Shown: positions 23,563-32,705, numbered from the stretch's first letter. The stretch: 64,000 nt of DNA from Fredinandcohnia humi (GCF_001439915.1 NZ_LMBW01000001.1:465429-529428), one strand, 5' to 3'. Numbers and translations: made by a program. The notes: generated by a model not told the origin, from the letters alone.

Positions 23563-24840
23563 TTATTCTGCCGTAGAAGGTGGTCGATAAGTTGGTAACT
23601 TTATAATAAAGGATGTTCCTTTGCCAACGGCACTTTCAACTTCAATTGAGCCTTTTAATTGTTCAATGATTTGAAAACAAATCGTGAGTCCGACACCAGT
23701 TCCTTTGTCTTTTGTAGAATAGAAGGGAGTGCCTATTTTTGAAAGCTGTTGCTTCGTCATACCTGGACCATTGTCGGTTATTTTTACGATAATGTCTTGA
23801 TCTTCTGAAAAGGCGTCTATTGATAGTAATCCATCATTATCAATTGCCTCAATGGCGTTTTTGATAATATTAATAAGAACCTGTTTAATTTCATCCTTAC
23901 TTCCATTGATAAATAAATCGTTTTTAATAGAAGTTTCGACCTCAATATTTTGGATATTAGTATAGGATGTCATTAGTTCCACGGTTTTTGCGAGTTCTTC
24001 GCTGATGTTTATTAATTGTGTATTACTATTATTTGGCTTTGCAAGAGATAAATAATCATTAATAATAGATTGTGCGCGTTTTAATTCAGAAAGGGTAATC
24101 TCAATATAATTTCGCTGTTTTTCAGTAATATTTTCATCGCGCATTATTAACTGTAAAAACCCATTTACTGTTGTTAACGGATTTCGAACTTCATGGGCAA
24201 CTGATGCTGCAAGTTGGCTAATCACATTCATTTTTTCAGAATGTCTCAGTTCCTTTTGAAGTAGGATTTGTTGTTTTAAGTTTTCAATTAGCAGAACGAC
24301 CAAAAGGAGTGTGATCCAAGTGATAATTGAAAAAATGAACATAACCAGGATTTGCTCAGTTTGATCATTTTTTACCAGGGTGATCGTTCTCGTAATGACA
24401 ATAAGGCAGTAAATAATTGTAAGAAGTACCAGCTTACTATTTAATAGAAGAGAATGATATTTTTTAAATAGAAAATAAAAAATGATTGTAATAACCACAT
24501 AATTCATTAAGATAACGAAAAGATTAGAATCCCCAAGTATTTGTGAATAAATCAGCATTATCATAATAACAGCCATTCCCTGAAATAATCCAATATAGAG
24601 AAAGGCGACGAATATCGGGATAATCCGGAAATCATACGAAAATCCATTTGCGTAAGAAACTGGAAATGAGATTGTTAAGAGAAGGATAATGACAATCATT
24701 CCAAGGAATTTATTCGAGTGGAGCTTTGGATTAGTGCCATTGCCCTGCATTACAAGTAAATAATATAGAAGAATAGGAAAAATAACGATGAGAACATGAT
24801 AGAGAACATGACCAATATGATCAAACAATTTGCGTGACAC
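23563..24840 (-). CDS. Membrane sensor histidine kinase (sporulation-kinase type)
   Basis: 425 residues. About six hydrophobic helices fill the N-terminal half, followed by a HisKA domain with the phospho-acceptor in AASVAHEVRNPLTTVNGFLQ, then HATPase_c with N box INIIKNAIEAID, G1 KITDNGPGM and G2 GTGVGLTICF. This resembles KinB-like orphan kinases feeding the Spo0A phosphorelay. No response regulator is adjacent. The GTG start at 24840 has a GAGGG immediately before it, closer than usual, so the true start may be TTG 24828. Confidence 0.87.
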   Translation of the reverse strand: MSRKLFDHIGHVLYHVLIVIFPILLYYLLVMQGNGTNPKLHSNKFLGMIVIILLLTISFPVSYANGFSYDFRIIPIFVAFLYIGLFQGMAVIMIMLIYSQILGDSNLFVILMNYVVITIIFYFLFKKYHSLLLNSKLVLLTIIYCLIVITRTITLVKNDQTEQILVMFIFSIITWITLLLVVLLIENLKQQILLQKELRHSEKMNVISQLAASVAHEVRNPLTTVNGFLQLIMRDENITEKQRNYIEITLSELKRAQSIINDYLSLAKPNNSNTQLINISEELAKTVELMTSYTNIQNIEVETSIKNDLFINGSKDEIKQVLINIIKNAIEAIDNDGLLSIDAFSEDQDIIVKITDNGPGMTKQQLSKIGTPFYSTKDKGTGVGLTICFQIIEQLKGSIEVESAVGKGTSFIIKLPTYRPPSTAE

Positions 24841-25030
24841 CCCTCAATCAAAATTTTCCGAATACTACTTCTTTTAACTTCGACATAATCTCCGATAATC
24901 CTTCTCCTCGATACTCACATATTGAATAATATTTCGGAAAAATGTAAAAGCATTTACTTGAACCATAATTCTTTTTTTCTTGTTCTGGGTATGATACAAC
25001 TAAATATATCTTTTAAATTGGAGGTTCATC

Positions 25031-25528
25031 ATGTTTAAAAAATTATTTGGAAGTAAAGATAAAAAGACGGAGGAAATGTTAATTGCTCCAGCAACTGGTA
25101 AAATTCTTGCATTAGAAGAGGTGCCGGACCCAGTATTTTCTCAAAAAATGATGGGAGATGGACTTGCAATTGAGCCATCCGAAGGGAAAATTGTTTCACC
25201 AGTAAACGGTGAAATTATTCAAGTTTTCCCAACTAAACATGCTATTGGAATTAAAACCGAAATTGGATTGGAACTCCTCATACATATCGGTCTTGAGACA
25301 GTGAACATGAAAGGTGAAGGCTTCACCACTCATGTCAAAGAAGGAGACAAGGTTGAAGTTGGAACTGATCTTGTTACTTTTGATTTAGATTTAGTGAAAG
25401 AAAAAGCTGCAAGTACCATTACACCAATCGTCATTACTAATTTTGATGCAGTTGAAGCCTTTGAGAAAATTGGAACCGGCCAAGCGACTGCTGGTTCAAC
25501 TGAGCTTGCAAAAGTAAAGAAAAAATAA
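25031..25528 (+). CDS. crr: PTS glucose-type EIIA component
   Basis: 165 residues with the EIIA-Glc fold: [15 protein letters not shown], then [13 protein letters not shown]-type strand ([19 protein letters not shown]) and the phospho-accepting His in [15 protein letters not shown]. It receives phosphate from HPr and passes it to a sugar-specific EIIB. No EIIBC gene is adjacent, so it is a free-standing EIIA. TTGGAGG precedes the ATG; a terminator follows. Confidence 0.92.
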   Translation: MFKKLFGSKDKKTEEMLIAPATGKILALEEVPDPVFSQKMMGDGLAIEPSEGKIVSPVNGEIIQVFPTKHAIGIKTEIGLELLIHIGLETVNMKGEGFTTHVKEGDKVEVGTDLVTFDLDLVKEKAASTITPIVITNFDAVEAFEKIGTGQATAGSTELAKVKKK

Positions 25529-25533
25529 GGTAG

Positions 25534-25559
25534 CGGTCCCGATTGTGGGACCGTTTTTT
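25534..25559 (+). terminator. Terminator of the EIIA gene
   Basis: CGGTCCC-GATTGT-GGGACCG followed by TTTTTTC. Confidence 0.88.
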
Positions 25560-25563
25560 CAAT

Positions 25564-25712
25564 GTCTAGCTCCAGGCGCCATCAGCTCTAGGGTCTAGCC
25601 AATCGCTTCGGAAGGTTGGGGTCGTCTTATGCTTGTCGCCTCAGCCAGGACGGCAAGGATTCCGGCGTTAGGCATAGGACGTGCCTGCCCTTAGCTGGAA
25701 TTGGGGTGCCTT
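25564..25712. repeat. Interspersed repeat R1, copy 1
   Basis: GC-rich non-coding element starting GTCTAGCTCCAGGCGCCAT and ending CTTAGCTGGAATTGGGGTGC. It recurs in inverse orientation at 38253-38362 and 40724-40890, with a divergent end at 63839. Shared internal blocks are GCCAGGACGGCAAG and AGGCATAGGACGTGCCTGCC. It lies downstream of a gene end in each case. Confidence 0.82.
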
Positions 25713-26027
25713 GAGCTTTTCTTGATAGTACTTATTGTTTATTTAGGGGCAATTTTTCATATGTCTGTTGGGAAACGCATAGGATTTTAGTGGATTGATT
25801 AAAGACTAAGAATGCCACTTTTTGTGTAAACGTCTTTGTGGTCAACATCATCGGGTTTAAAAATGAGTCTTTTTACCCAATGATAAAAAAAGGGTTTTTA
25901 CCCTTTTTATAGAAAGAGTATAAATAAGAGTTCAAAAAGACAAAAGTGACGACGAGATTCGAAGTTTATCATTTGGTGACTTTTTGAACATCCTCTATAA
26001 CAGTCAGTCAATGAGAGGGTATGAAAT
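25713..26027. other. Non-coding leader of the NprR-like gene
   Basis: About 315 bp without a gene. It contains a strong hairpin AAAAAGGG-TTTTTA-CCCTTTTT (about 25887-25911) that could be a terminator or attenuator, then AT-rich DNA up to the weak ribosome site GAGAGGGTATGAAAT before the ATG at 26028. Confidence 0.5.
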
Positions 26028-27287
26028 ATGGAGATAGGAAGCAGATTACGATTCTTTCGAATTCAAAAAAACATGACACAAGAAGAGCTGGCACAGGAGA
26101 TTATCTCAATTTCTTATCTTTCAAAAATTGAAAATAACCAAACCTCTGCAAGTATTGAGGTTCTTGAATTATTATGCGACCGATTAGGAATCAATCTGCT
26201 TGAAAGTGAAGAATATGAACAATTAAAGGTACTTTATGATTGGTACCACCTAATGGTTGCCCGAAAACGAGAGCCAGCTATTACTTTTTATGAATCCTAT
26301 GAATGTAAGAATACAAATGATTCAAGAGTTGCTATTTTCTTCGTCCTCTTTGAGCTAAAATACTTTATTTTTTTAAAGCAATTAGACAAGGCAGAGGAGC
26401 AAATTAAGAAAATTGATTTATATAAAGATATATTTGATATTCGCATGAATTATTTTTACAAAAAAATTGTTGGGCAATTTTATTATTTTAAAAGCCAGTT
26501 TTCTGTTGCAATGGAGCATTTTAAGAGGGCGGAAGAAATTTTAACAAGCAGTGTCCACTTTGAAAGCTGGGAGACGGCTGATCTGTATTACTATAAAGGG
26601 CTTAATAATAATCGAATGGGGAAATTAGCCTTAAGTATCGTGTATATACAAAAGGCACTGGCAATCTACCAGTCTCTTTACGATTTAAAAAGAAGTGCTG
26701 AATGTCAAATTTTATTAGGCATTTGTTATGAAAAAATTGACGAATTTGAAATGGCGGAAGAGAATTATTTACTAGCAACGAAGATAGCTGAAGGGATAAA
26801 TGATCCATCTTTATTAGGATTGATCTATCATAATCAAGGTGTGCTATATTCAAAGCTTGGCAAGTCCGCCGAAGCCATCGAACAATTTAGAAATAGCCTT
26901 GAACATAAGGAAGAACATATGGTCATTAGCCTGCTGCGCTCAATCCATGGTTTAATCGAAGAATATTATAAAATCGGGGATTATGATGAGTGCAGAAATT
27001 GGCTGAAAGAAGGATTTGCAATTGTTGAAAAGCATCAAGACCTTCCCGAATTCAATATTCATTTCATTTACTATGATTATTTGCTTCAGAAGTCTGAAAA
27101 TCTATCAAAATTTATTGAAAAAGATGTATTGCCGTATTTTGAAGGCATTGACCATCATCTCCATGTAGCTTATTATGCGGAGAAACTCGGAAAAATCTAT
27201 CAAGAAAATCATAAATATAAGTTAGCAAGCTATCATTTTTCAAAGGCGATTTCGTCTTTGAAAAAACATAGTCATTTATATCAGTAA
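26028..27287 (+). CDS. NprR/PlcR-like RRNPP transcription regulator
   Basis: 419 residues. An N-terminal HTH_3 domain (about 1-60: MEIGSRLRFFRIQKNMTQEE, then SYLSKIENNQTSASIEVLE) is followed by roughly nine TPR-type repeats (FYYFKSQFSVAMEHFKRAEE, LIYHNQGVLYSKLGKSAEAI). This is the architecture of quorum-sensing receptors of the RRNPP family such as NprR and PlcR, which bind short re-imported peptides. A 39-codon secreted-peptide gene lies 29 bp downstream, the usual arrangement for a cognate signal. Confidence 0.88.
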   Translation: MEIGSRLRFFRIQKNMTQEELAQEIISISYLSKIENNQTSASIEVLELLCDRLGINLLESEEYEQLKVLYDWYHLMVARKREPAITFYESYECKNTNDSRVAIFFVLFELKYFIFLKQLDKAEEQIKKIDLYKDIFDIRMNYFYKKIVGQFYYFKSQFSVAMEHFKRAEEILTSSVHFESWETADLYYYKGLNNNRMGKLALSIVYIQKALAIYQSLYDLKRSAECQILLGICYEKIDEFEMAEENYLLATKIAEGINDPSLLGLIYHNQGVLYSKLGKSAEAIEQFRNSLEHKEEHMVISLLRSIHGLIEEYYKIGDYDECRNWLKEGFAIVEKHQDLPEFNIHFIYYDYLLQKSENLSKFIEKDVLPYFEGIDHHLHVAYYAEKLGKIYQENHKYKLASYHFSKAISSLKKHSHLYQ

Positions 27288-27316
27288 AAATGTGAGTAAA
27301 AAAAGGAGCTGGGAAA

Positions 27317-27436
27317 ATGAAAAAATTAATGCTTTTATTCATGCTTGGACTAGTGACAATTGCAGGTTATCAATTAACGGAAGATATTGCATGGGTAGAC
27401 AATGACTACCCAGAATCACAAGAAGTACAGGTTTAA
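27317..27436 (+). CDS. Putative signalling-peptide precursor (NprX/Phr-like)
   Basis: 39 codons, ATG 27317 with AAGGAG 9 nt upstream. The product starts MKKLMLLFMLGLVTIAGYQL (charged start plus hydrophobic signal segment) and ends with a short polar tail, WVDNDYPESQEVQV. Position directly after an RRNPP receptor, size and layout all match Phr/NprX precursors, where the mature 5-8-residue signal is cut from the C-terminal part. The mature sequence cannot be read off; it does not contain SKPDIVG, the NprX peptide. Confidence 0.75.
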   Translation: MKKLMLLFMLGLVTIAGYQLTEDIAWVDNDYPESQEVQV

Positions 27437-27498
27437 TGAAGAAAGCAGCCCGATTAAATCCTATAGGGTTCCGTTTTGAGGTGCATATCAATTAAATG

Positions 27499-27552
27499 AT
27501 ATTAAAAATGGCGTGTAAACTGACAACAGTTTTGACACGCCATTTTTAATAT
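27499..27552 (+). terminator. Strong bidirectional hairpin terminator
   Basis: Perfect 18-bp arms ATATTAAAAATGGCGTGT and ACACGCCATTTTTAATAT separated by 18 nt; AT runs lie at both feet. It follows the receptor-peptide gene pair. Confidence 0.8.
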
Positions 27553-27668
27553 TATTATGAGCAAATTGACAATCAAAATAAGGTTTCTTTGTATCAATAA
27601 AGCTCCGGGATTTACTTTAAGAAAATTCTTCAATGATCATCTGTAGATTTATCTTACGACTGTGAGAT

Positions 27669-27903
27669 GCCGGGGCTTATTCGGACAGAACAAGCAAGAA
27701 ATGCCGGTAAAGAGTCCGAATGCAAGGCTTATTCGGACAGGAACAAGCAAGAAATGCCAATGGAGAGTCCGAATGCAAGGCTTATTCGGACAGGACAAGC
27801 AAGAAATGCCAATGGAGAGTCCGAATGCAAGGCTTATTCGGACAGAACAAGCAAGAAATGCCAATAGAGAGTCCGAATGCAAGGCTTATTCGGACAGGAC
27901 AAG
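27669..27903. repeat. Tandem repeat array, about 52-bp unit, about 4.5 copies
   Basis: GGCTTATTCGGACA begins at 27674, 27726, 27779, 27831 and 27883 (spacings 52, 53, 52, 52). Units are nearly identical along their length. Each contains the inverted repeat GTCCGAAT-N9-ATTCGGAC. Open frames run across it in several phases because 52 is not a multiple of three; I regard none as a gene. Not CRISPR, because there are no unique spacers. Confidence 0.92.
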
Positions 27904-28103
27904 TGGATATTACCTGATAATGGTCCAAATGCGGGATTAGCTTATATGTTTAATGGAATATAAAATGATAGGCTAATTGACAGAAAGATTGATAATATGT
28001 TTTAAATGTACAACAAATATTGTCATTGTAAAAAAGTGTGTCAGTTCTAATGCCAATTACCCTAAAAAAGTGGAATATGCCTTTGTTTATAAGGAAAATA
28101 GTG

Positions 28104-28150
28104 AAAAAAGGTATCAATTTCTCCATTTTTGAGAAAATGATACCTTTTTT
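28104..28150 (+). terminator. Hairpin terminator
   Basis: AAAAAAGGTATCA and TGATACCTTTTTT are perfect 13-base arms. No gene directly precedes it on the plus strand, so it may insulate the neighbouring repeat or serve a lost gene. About 200 bp before it (27904-28103) holds nothing recognisable. Confidence 0.7.
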
Positions 28151-28155
28151 ACTTT

Positions 28156-28283
28156 GTTGATTGGAGCGGAAGGCACGAGACTCCTGCGGGAAAAGCGTGG
28201 CCAGGGGAGACCCCGCAGGAGCGCAGCGACGAGGAGGCTCCCGGACCGCCCGCGGAAAGCGAGTGCCAGCAGCGGAAATCAAC
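28156..28283. repeat. GC-rich interspersed palindromic repeat R2
   Basis: 128 bp with inverted ends GTTGATTGGAGCGGAAGGC and AGCGGAAATCAAC and internal pairing (CTCCTGCGGG with CCCCGCAGGAG). It is far richer in GC than its flanks. I recognise this as a common interspersed element of Bacillaceae genomes. No coding function. Confidence 0.8.
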
Positions 28284-28343
28284 ACCAACTTTGGAAAGGG
28301 ACTTTTTCAGTGCCCTCATTAAATCCGGGCTGCTTTTTTAAGT

Positions 28344-28499
28344 CTATAGAAAATGATGATAATCCGATTGTTTATTCTTTACTTCATCGACTTGTTTTTG
28401 AATTTTGCGGGAGTCGGTAGAATGATTCTTTTTGGAAATACGGTCAGCTACAAAACCCACGAGGAGTAACCCTCCAAAAAAGACGAATAGCCGCCCCAT
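28344..28499 (-). CDS. 51-residue membrane-anchored small protein
   Basis: ATG 28499, preceded at a longer than usual distance by GGGGGTGA. Product starts MGRLFVFFGGLLLVGFVADR, a single membrane segment, followed by a hydrophilic helix (KIQKQVDEVKNKQSDYHHFL). It lies downstream of the GbsR-like gene on the same strand. No family is recognised. The overlapping frame at 28444-28644 is less protein-like. Confidence 0.5.
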   Translation of the reverse strand: MGRLFVFFGGLLLVGFVADRISKKNHSTDSRKIQKQVDEVKNKQSDYHHFL

Positions 28500-28587
28500 A
28501 ATGGCATATTTTCACCCCCATAATGTAGGTTATGAGAATGGGACAACATCGATGAAGTGTACAAGGGAATCGTAATCTATTTTTAAA

Positions 28588-28620
28588 TAAAAAAAAGCAA
28601 CGTTCATAAACGTTACTTTT
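28588..28620 (-). terminator. Terminator of the GbsR-like gene
   Basis: AACGTT-CAT-AAACGTT with A and T runs on both sides; it overlaps the end of the GbsR-like reading frame. Confidence 0.65.
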
Positions 28621-29143
28621 TTGGAATAAATGTAAAGATTTCATGTGATTCGAAGCTATCCACTAAGCGGTCAATCCATAAATAATAATCCAATGCCTTA
28701 TTTAGCTTCTCAATATCGCTTTTTGCTTCTGCTTTAATTTCATCGCTAATTTGCTCGTCCCCTAATAGTTCCTTTAATTCAGATAACGATTTATGAATCG
28801 CATTCATATTGATTGAAATACCGTTTCTCCATTTTATCGTAAAAAGGTCTATAAAGGTTTGATGCCAATCATCCTCCACCTCATATAGGTCTTTTCGAAT
28901 CCCTTTTTTCCACACCTTATCGACCATTTTTAACTCCACTAAGTTACGAACGGAAGTACTCATACTTGTTTTGCTCATACCTAGCTCTTGTTTCATATCA
29001 TCCAACGTCATCGGCTCATCATGAAAATACATGAGACCCCAAAGTCTTCCAACCGAAGGAGTTACTCCATATAGATTCATATTTTGGGCGATCGCATCAA
29101 TTACACGTTCTCGGGCTTTTTCTAGTTTGTCTACGCCTTGCAA
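28613..29143 (-). CDS. GbsR/OpcR-type choline-responsive MarR-family repressor
   Basis: 176 residues. The winged helix (LYGVTPSVGRLWGLMYFHDE, LDDMKQELGMSKTSMSTSV, KVWKKGIRKDLYEVEDDW) is characteristic of the GbsR family rather than classical MarR. In Bacillus, GbsR represses betaine synthesis and choline import and OpcR represses osmolyte uptake. Here the gene is divergent from the opuA operon, so it probably controls that. Start TTG 29143 with AGGATGTG upstream. Confidence 0.88.
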   Translation of the reverse strand: MQGVDKLEKARERVIDAIAQNMNLYGVTPSVGRLWGLMYFHDEPMTLDDMKQELGMSKTSMSTSVRNLVELKMVDKVWKKGIRKDLYEVEDDWHQTFIDLFTIKWRNGISINMNAIHKSLSELKELLGDEQISDEIKAEAKSDIEKLNKALDYYLWIDRLVDSFESHEIFTFIPKK

Positions 29144-29464
29144 AATGATTCACATCCTACAACAAAAATGTTTGATATATATAGCCTACTCATTTGGACA
29201 ATGAATGTAAAGTGGAGTTGTTAAAAGGATATTGGAGGATATTGGAGGAATTCTAAGTATCAAGTATGTATAGTCCGTACAGTTTTAACTTTACAAAGTT
29301 TATGGAGGTATATCCCATTATATCCGCTTTGTGTAATTTGAAAATCATTAATACAATTAATAGGTCATAGTTACTAATTGCTTACTGCATCTGCATTTTA
29401 CTACTTTTGTAGCATATCAAATAATAGTTCGGGGTATATCATCAAGAAAAATTGAGGTGACAGA
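29144..29464. promoter_or_regulatory. opuA/gbsR-like divergent control region with repeated GGATAT sites
   Basis: GGATATTGGA occurs twice in tandem at 29227-29236 and 29237-29246. The reverse motif ATATCC occurs at 29310-29315 and 29320-29325, again 10 bp apart. Two sites on each strand with helical-turn spacing look like a repressor operator. GGTGACAG before 29465 is the opuAA ribosome site. I could not fix promoter hexamers with confidence. Confidence 0.55.
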
Positions 29465-30715
29465 ATGGAAAATGAAAAACAAGTCAAAATAAAGGTTTCC
29501 AATGTAACGAAAATATTTGGACGCTCATCCAAAAAAGCAATTCAACTATTAAAAGAAGGAAAAACCAAGCAAGAAATTTTAAAAAGCACAGGATCAACGG
29601 TGGGTGTGAATCAAGCAAGCTTTGAGGTTTATCCAGGTGAAATATTTGTCATCATGGGCTTATCGGGAAGTGGAAAATCTACATTAGTACGTCTATTAAA
29701 TAGATTAATAGAACCGACTTCTGGTCAAATTTTTATCGATGGAAAAGACGTTATTACCATGAATAAAGAAGAAATTCGTAAAGTACGTCGGAAAAAAATG
29801 AGCATGGTGTTTCAACGCTTCGCTTTATTCCCACATAAAACCGTTCTTCAAAACACTGAATATGGCCTGGAGATCCAAGGTGCAGCCAAGCAAGAACGTT
29901 CGCAAAAAGCATTTGAGGCTCTTAAACTAGTTGGACTTGAAGGCTATGAAAATCAATATCCCGACCAGCTTAGCGGCGGTATGCAGCAACGTGTAGGATT
30001 AGCAAGAGCTCTCGCAAATGACCCGGATATTTTATTAATGGATGAAGCCTTCAGTGCATTGGATCCATTGATTCGTAAAGACATGCAGAATGAACTCGTT
30101 GAATTACAAGGCACTATGGAAAAAACGATTGTCTTTATCACACATGACCTTGATGAAGCATTACGAATCGGTGACCGTATCGCCTTAATGAAGGATGGAA
30201 ACATTGTACAAATCGGCACCCCTGAAGAAATACTTATGAATCCTTCTAATGAATATGTAGAAAGATTTGTGGAGGATGTTGATTTATCCAAGGTATTAAC
30301 AGCCGGGCATATTGTCAAACGTGCCGAGACTGTACAAGTCGATAAAGGTGCAAGACTTGCACTTAAAATAATGAAGGATCATGGTTTATCAACGGTTTAT
30401 GTGGTTGACAAGCAGAACAGGCTTGTTGGTGCTGTTAGCGCAGTGGAAGCTTCAAAGGCGGTTGAGCAAGGTCTAACCTTAGCAGATGTTATGATAACAA
30501 ATCTTAAAACCGTTGAAACGAGCACATTACTTGTTGATTTATTTGATGATGTTTCACAAGCAACGATACCAGTTGCAGTTGTGGATGAACAAAATCGTCT
30601 CAAAGGAATTGTAATTCGGGGAGCAGTGATTGGCGCACTTGCAGGTAATGACACATATATAAATGACTTTGGGGCTGAAGAACTCCCTCTAAGTGATGAA
30701 AGGGAGGCGTTATAA
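29465..30715 (+). CDS. opuAA: Glycine betaine ABC transporter ATPase OpuAA
   Basis: 416 residues. ABC ATPase with Walker A GLSGSGKST, signature LSGGMQQRVGLARAL, Walker B ILLMDEAFSALDP and a switch His (FITHDLDEALR), followed by two C-terminal CBS domains that sense ionic strength or c-di-AMP in this family. The N-terminal GRSSKKAIQLLKEGKTKQEI segment is typical of OpuA/ProV. First gene of an operon whose three genes overlap by one base each (TAATG), importing glycine betaine for osmoprotection. Confidence 0.96.
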   Translation: MENEKQVKIKVSNVTKIFGRSSKKAIQLLKEGKTKQEILKSTGSTVGVNQASFEVYPGEIFVIMGLSGSGKSTLVRLLNRLIEPTSGQIFIDGKDVITMNKEEIRKVRRKKMSMVFQRFALFPHKTVLQNTEYGLEIQGAAKQERSQKAFEALKLVGLEGYENQYPDQLSGGMQQRVGLARALANDPDILLMDEAFSALDPLIRKDMQNELVELQGTMEKTIVFITHDLDEALRIGDRIALMKDGNIVQIGTPEEILMNPSNEYVERFVEDVDLSKVLTAGHIVKRAETVQVDKGARLALKIMKDHGLSTVYVVDKQNRLVGAVSAVEASKAVEQGLTLADVMITNLKTVETSTLLVDLFDDVSQATIPVAVVDEQNRLKGIVIRGAVIGALAGNDTYINDFGAEELPLSDEREAL

Positions 30716-31563
30716 TGGAAGGTTTATTACCAAAGCTGCCAATCGCTAACTGGATTGATCATTTAACAGACTGGTTAGTTTCTAACTTCGAATTTTTATT
30801 TGAAGGGATTGCAACAGGACTAGAAGGATTTGTTGAAGGAATTGTTTTGGGATTAGGATTTATTCCTTCAATATTATTAGCACTTATTTTAGGTGCAGTA
30901 GCATGGAAGATTTGTAATTGGAAAATTGCTCTATTTACTTTAATCGGATTACTGTTAATCGATAATTTGGGCTACTGGGACAATATGCTTCAAACCATTG
31001 CCCTTGTATTAACTTCTGTCGGGATATCTATCATCCTTGGGATACCTTTAGGAATATGGGCATCACAAAGTAAGAAAGTGGGCAGTATTGTAACTCCAAT
31101 TCTAGATTTCATGCAAACAATGCCGGCATTTGTTTATTTATTACCGGCAATCTTTTTCTTCAATATCGGTGTCGTTCCAGGGGTTGTCGCATCTGTTATT
31201 TTCGCGATGCCACCAACGATTCGACTCACAATTCTAGGAATCACTCAGGTTCCTAAGGATTTAATTGAAGCATCTGAAGCTTTCGGATCGACAACAAAAC
31301 AAAGGCTAGTAAAAGTTCAAATTCCGTTAGCTATGCCTACAATCATGGCTGGAATTAACCAAAGCATTATGCTCGCACTATCCATGGTGGTTATTGCCTC
31401 AATGGTAGGTGCACCGGGATTAGGAGCAGATGTGTACCGAGCTGTTACACAGCTACAAACAGGAACTGGTTTTGAAGCCGGTCTGGCGATTGTTATTGTG
31501 GCAATCATTTTAGACCGGATTACTCAAAATATAGGAAAAAATAAACAAGGGGGAATAGTATAA
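30715..31563 (+). CDS. opuAB: Glycine betaine ABC transporter permease OpuAB
   Basis: 282 residues, about seven membrane helices. The BPD-type cytoplasmic EAA loop is at DLIEASEAFGSTTKQRLVKV. The N-terminal amphipathic region (PKLPIANWIDHLTDWLVSNF) is typical of ProW/OpuAB. Its start overlaps the opuAA stop and its stop overlaps the opuAC start. Confidence 0.95.
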   Translation: MEGLLPKLPIANWIDHLTDWLVSNFEFLFEGIATGLEGFVEGIVLGLGFIPSILLALILGAVAWKICNWKIALFTLIGLLLIDNLGYWDNMLQTIALVLTSVGISIILGIPLGIWASQSKKVGSIVTPILDFMQTMPAFVYLLPAIFFFNIGVVPGVVASVIFAMPPTIRLTILGITQVPKDLIEASEAFGSTTKQRLVKVQIPLAMPTIMAGINQSIMLALSMVVIASMVGAPGLGADVYRAVTQLQTGTGFEAGLAIVIVAIILDRITQNIGKNKQGGIV

Positions 31564-32465
31564 TGTTTAAAAAAGCATTAACAGCATCATTAGCAATTGG
31601 ATTAACAATAGGACTTGCTGCATGTGGTGGCGATTCTGAAAAAACGGGAACTTCAACTGATTCTACACCAGCTTCAGTTGGGAAAAGTGTGGATTATAAG
31701 ATTGTTGGAATTGACCCGGGTGCAGGCATCATGAAGGCTACAGCTTCTGCAATTGAAGAGTACGGGTTAAAGGATTGGACATTAATAGAGGGTTCTGGTG
31801 CAGCGATGACAGCAGCACTTAAAAAGGCATATGACAAGGAAAAACCGATTATCATTACAGGTTGGACGCCACACTGGAAATTCTCTGCTTTTGATCTGAA
31901 ATATCTTGAAGATCCAAAAGGAGTATATGGTGGAGAGGAAAATATTCATAGTATTGCACGACTTGGATTAAAAGAAGATCTTCCTGGGGTTCATACATTA
32001 CTGGACCAGTTTCATTGGACTGCTGATGATATGGGGAGCGTAATGGTTGATATTAATAAAGGAACAAAGACCGAAGAAGCAGTTGCAAAATGGATAGAAG
32101 AGAATCCCGATAAAGTGGCAGAATGGACTGAGGGAGTTCAAGAAGGCGATGGGGAAGAAGTAAAATTAGCTTATGTCGCATGGGATAGTGAAATAGCAAG
32201 TACAAATGTTGTTGCTAAGGTTTTAACGGATTTAGGTTATAAAGTAAAAATGAGTCAGGTAGAAGCAGGACCAATGTGGACTGGTGTAGCCGATGGATCA
32301 GTTGATGCACACATTGCTGGCTGGTTACCAATTACCCATGCTGATTACGTAGAAAAATATGATGGGAAATTCGAAGACCTCGGTGCAAACCTTGAAGGTA
32401 CAAAAATTGGCTTAGTTGTACCGACTTATATGGACATTGATTCAATCGAAGACTTGAAAGAATAG
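31563..32465 (+). CDS. opuAC: Glycine betaine-binding lipoprotein OpuAC
   Basis: 300 residues. Lipoprotein signal MFKKALTASLAIGLTIGLAAC with Cys at the lipobox. The mature part has the OpuAC fold with Trp residues that form the betaine box (ITGWTPHWKFSAFDLKY, FHWTADDMG, GPMWTGVADGSVDAHIAGWL). It delivers betaine to OpuAB. Last gene of the operon, closed by a strong terminator. Confidence 0.95.
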   Translation: MFKKALTASLAIGLTIGLAACGGDSEKTGTSTDSTPASVGKSVDYKIVGIDPGAGIMKATASAIEEYGLKDWTLIEGSGAAMTAALKKAYDKEKPIIITGWTPHWKFSAFDLKYLEDPKGVYGGEENIHSIARLGLKEDLPGVHTLLDQFHWTADDMGSVMVDINKGTKTEEAVAKWIEENPDKVAEWTEGVQEGDGEEVKLAYVAWDSEIASTNVVAKVLTDLGYKVKMSQVEAGPMWTGVADGSVDAHIAGWLPITHADYVEKYDGKFEDLGANLEGTKIGLVVPTYMDIDSIEDLKE

Positions 32466-32488
32466 TATATGCAAGTTGCTAAATTCAG

Positions 32489-32524
32489 ACTGTACACTCT
32501 TTTGATGAGTGTACAGTTTTTTTT
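32489..32524 (+). terminator. Terminator of opuA operon
   Basis: ACTGTACACTC-TTTTGAT-GAGTGTACAGT followed by TTTTTTT. Confidence 0.9.
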
Positions 32525-32538
32525 GGTTTTTGGTATAG

Positions 32539-32690
32539 TTGGAAAAGGCTATAGCATAAGTGAAGGATATGAGCAGACTTATGGATATTATTGGAAATTC
32601 TATAACATAAAGGCAAGATATAAGCGGACTTTTAGATATTGTTGGGAAAAGCATTGGCATAAGTGATCGATGAAGGACATTTCGAACAGA
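32539..32690. repeat. Degenerate tandem repeat, about 52-bp unit, about 3 copies
   Basis: TTGGAAAAGGCTATAGCATAAG-like units begin at 32539, 32591 and 32642 (spacings 52 and 51). The copies have diverged but keep the order TTGGAAA, CATAA, AGATATAAGCGGACTT. Non-coding. Confidence 0.68.
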
Positions 32691-32705
32691 ATACTTGCTC
32701 AAAAA

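Noticed and set aside
27669-27903. CRISPR array
   Set aside because: The 52-bp units are nearly identical along their whole length, so there are no unique spacers, and no cas gene is near.
27649-27940. Coding frames of 65-92 codons over the tandem repeats
   Set aside because: They run in several frames on both strands only because the repeat lacks stops; no ribosome site and the period is not a multiple of three.
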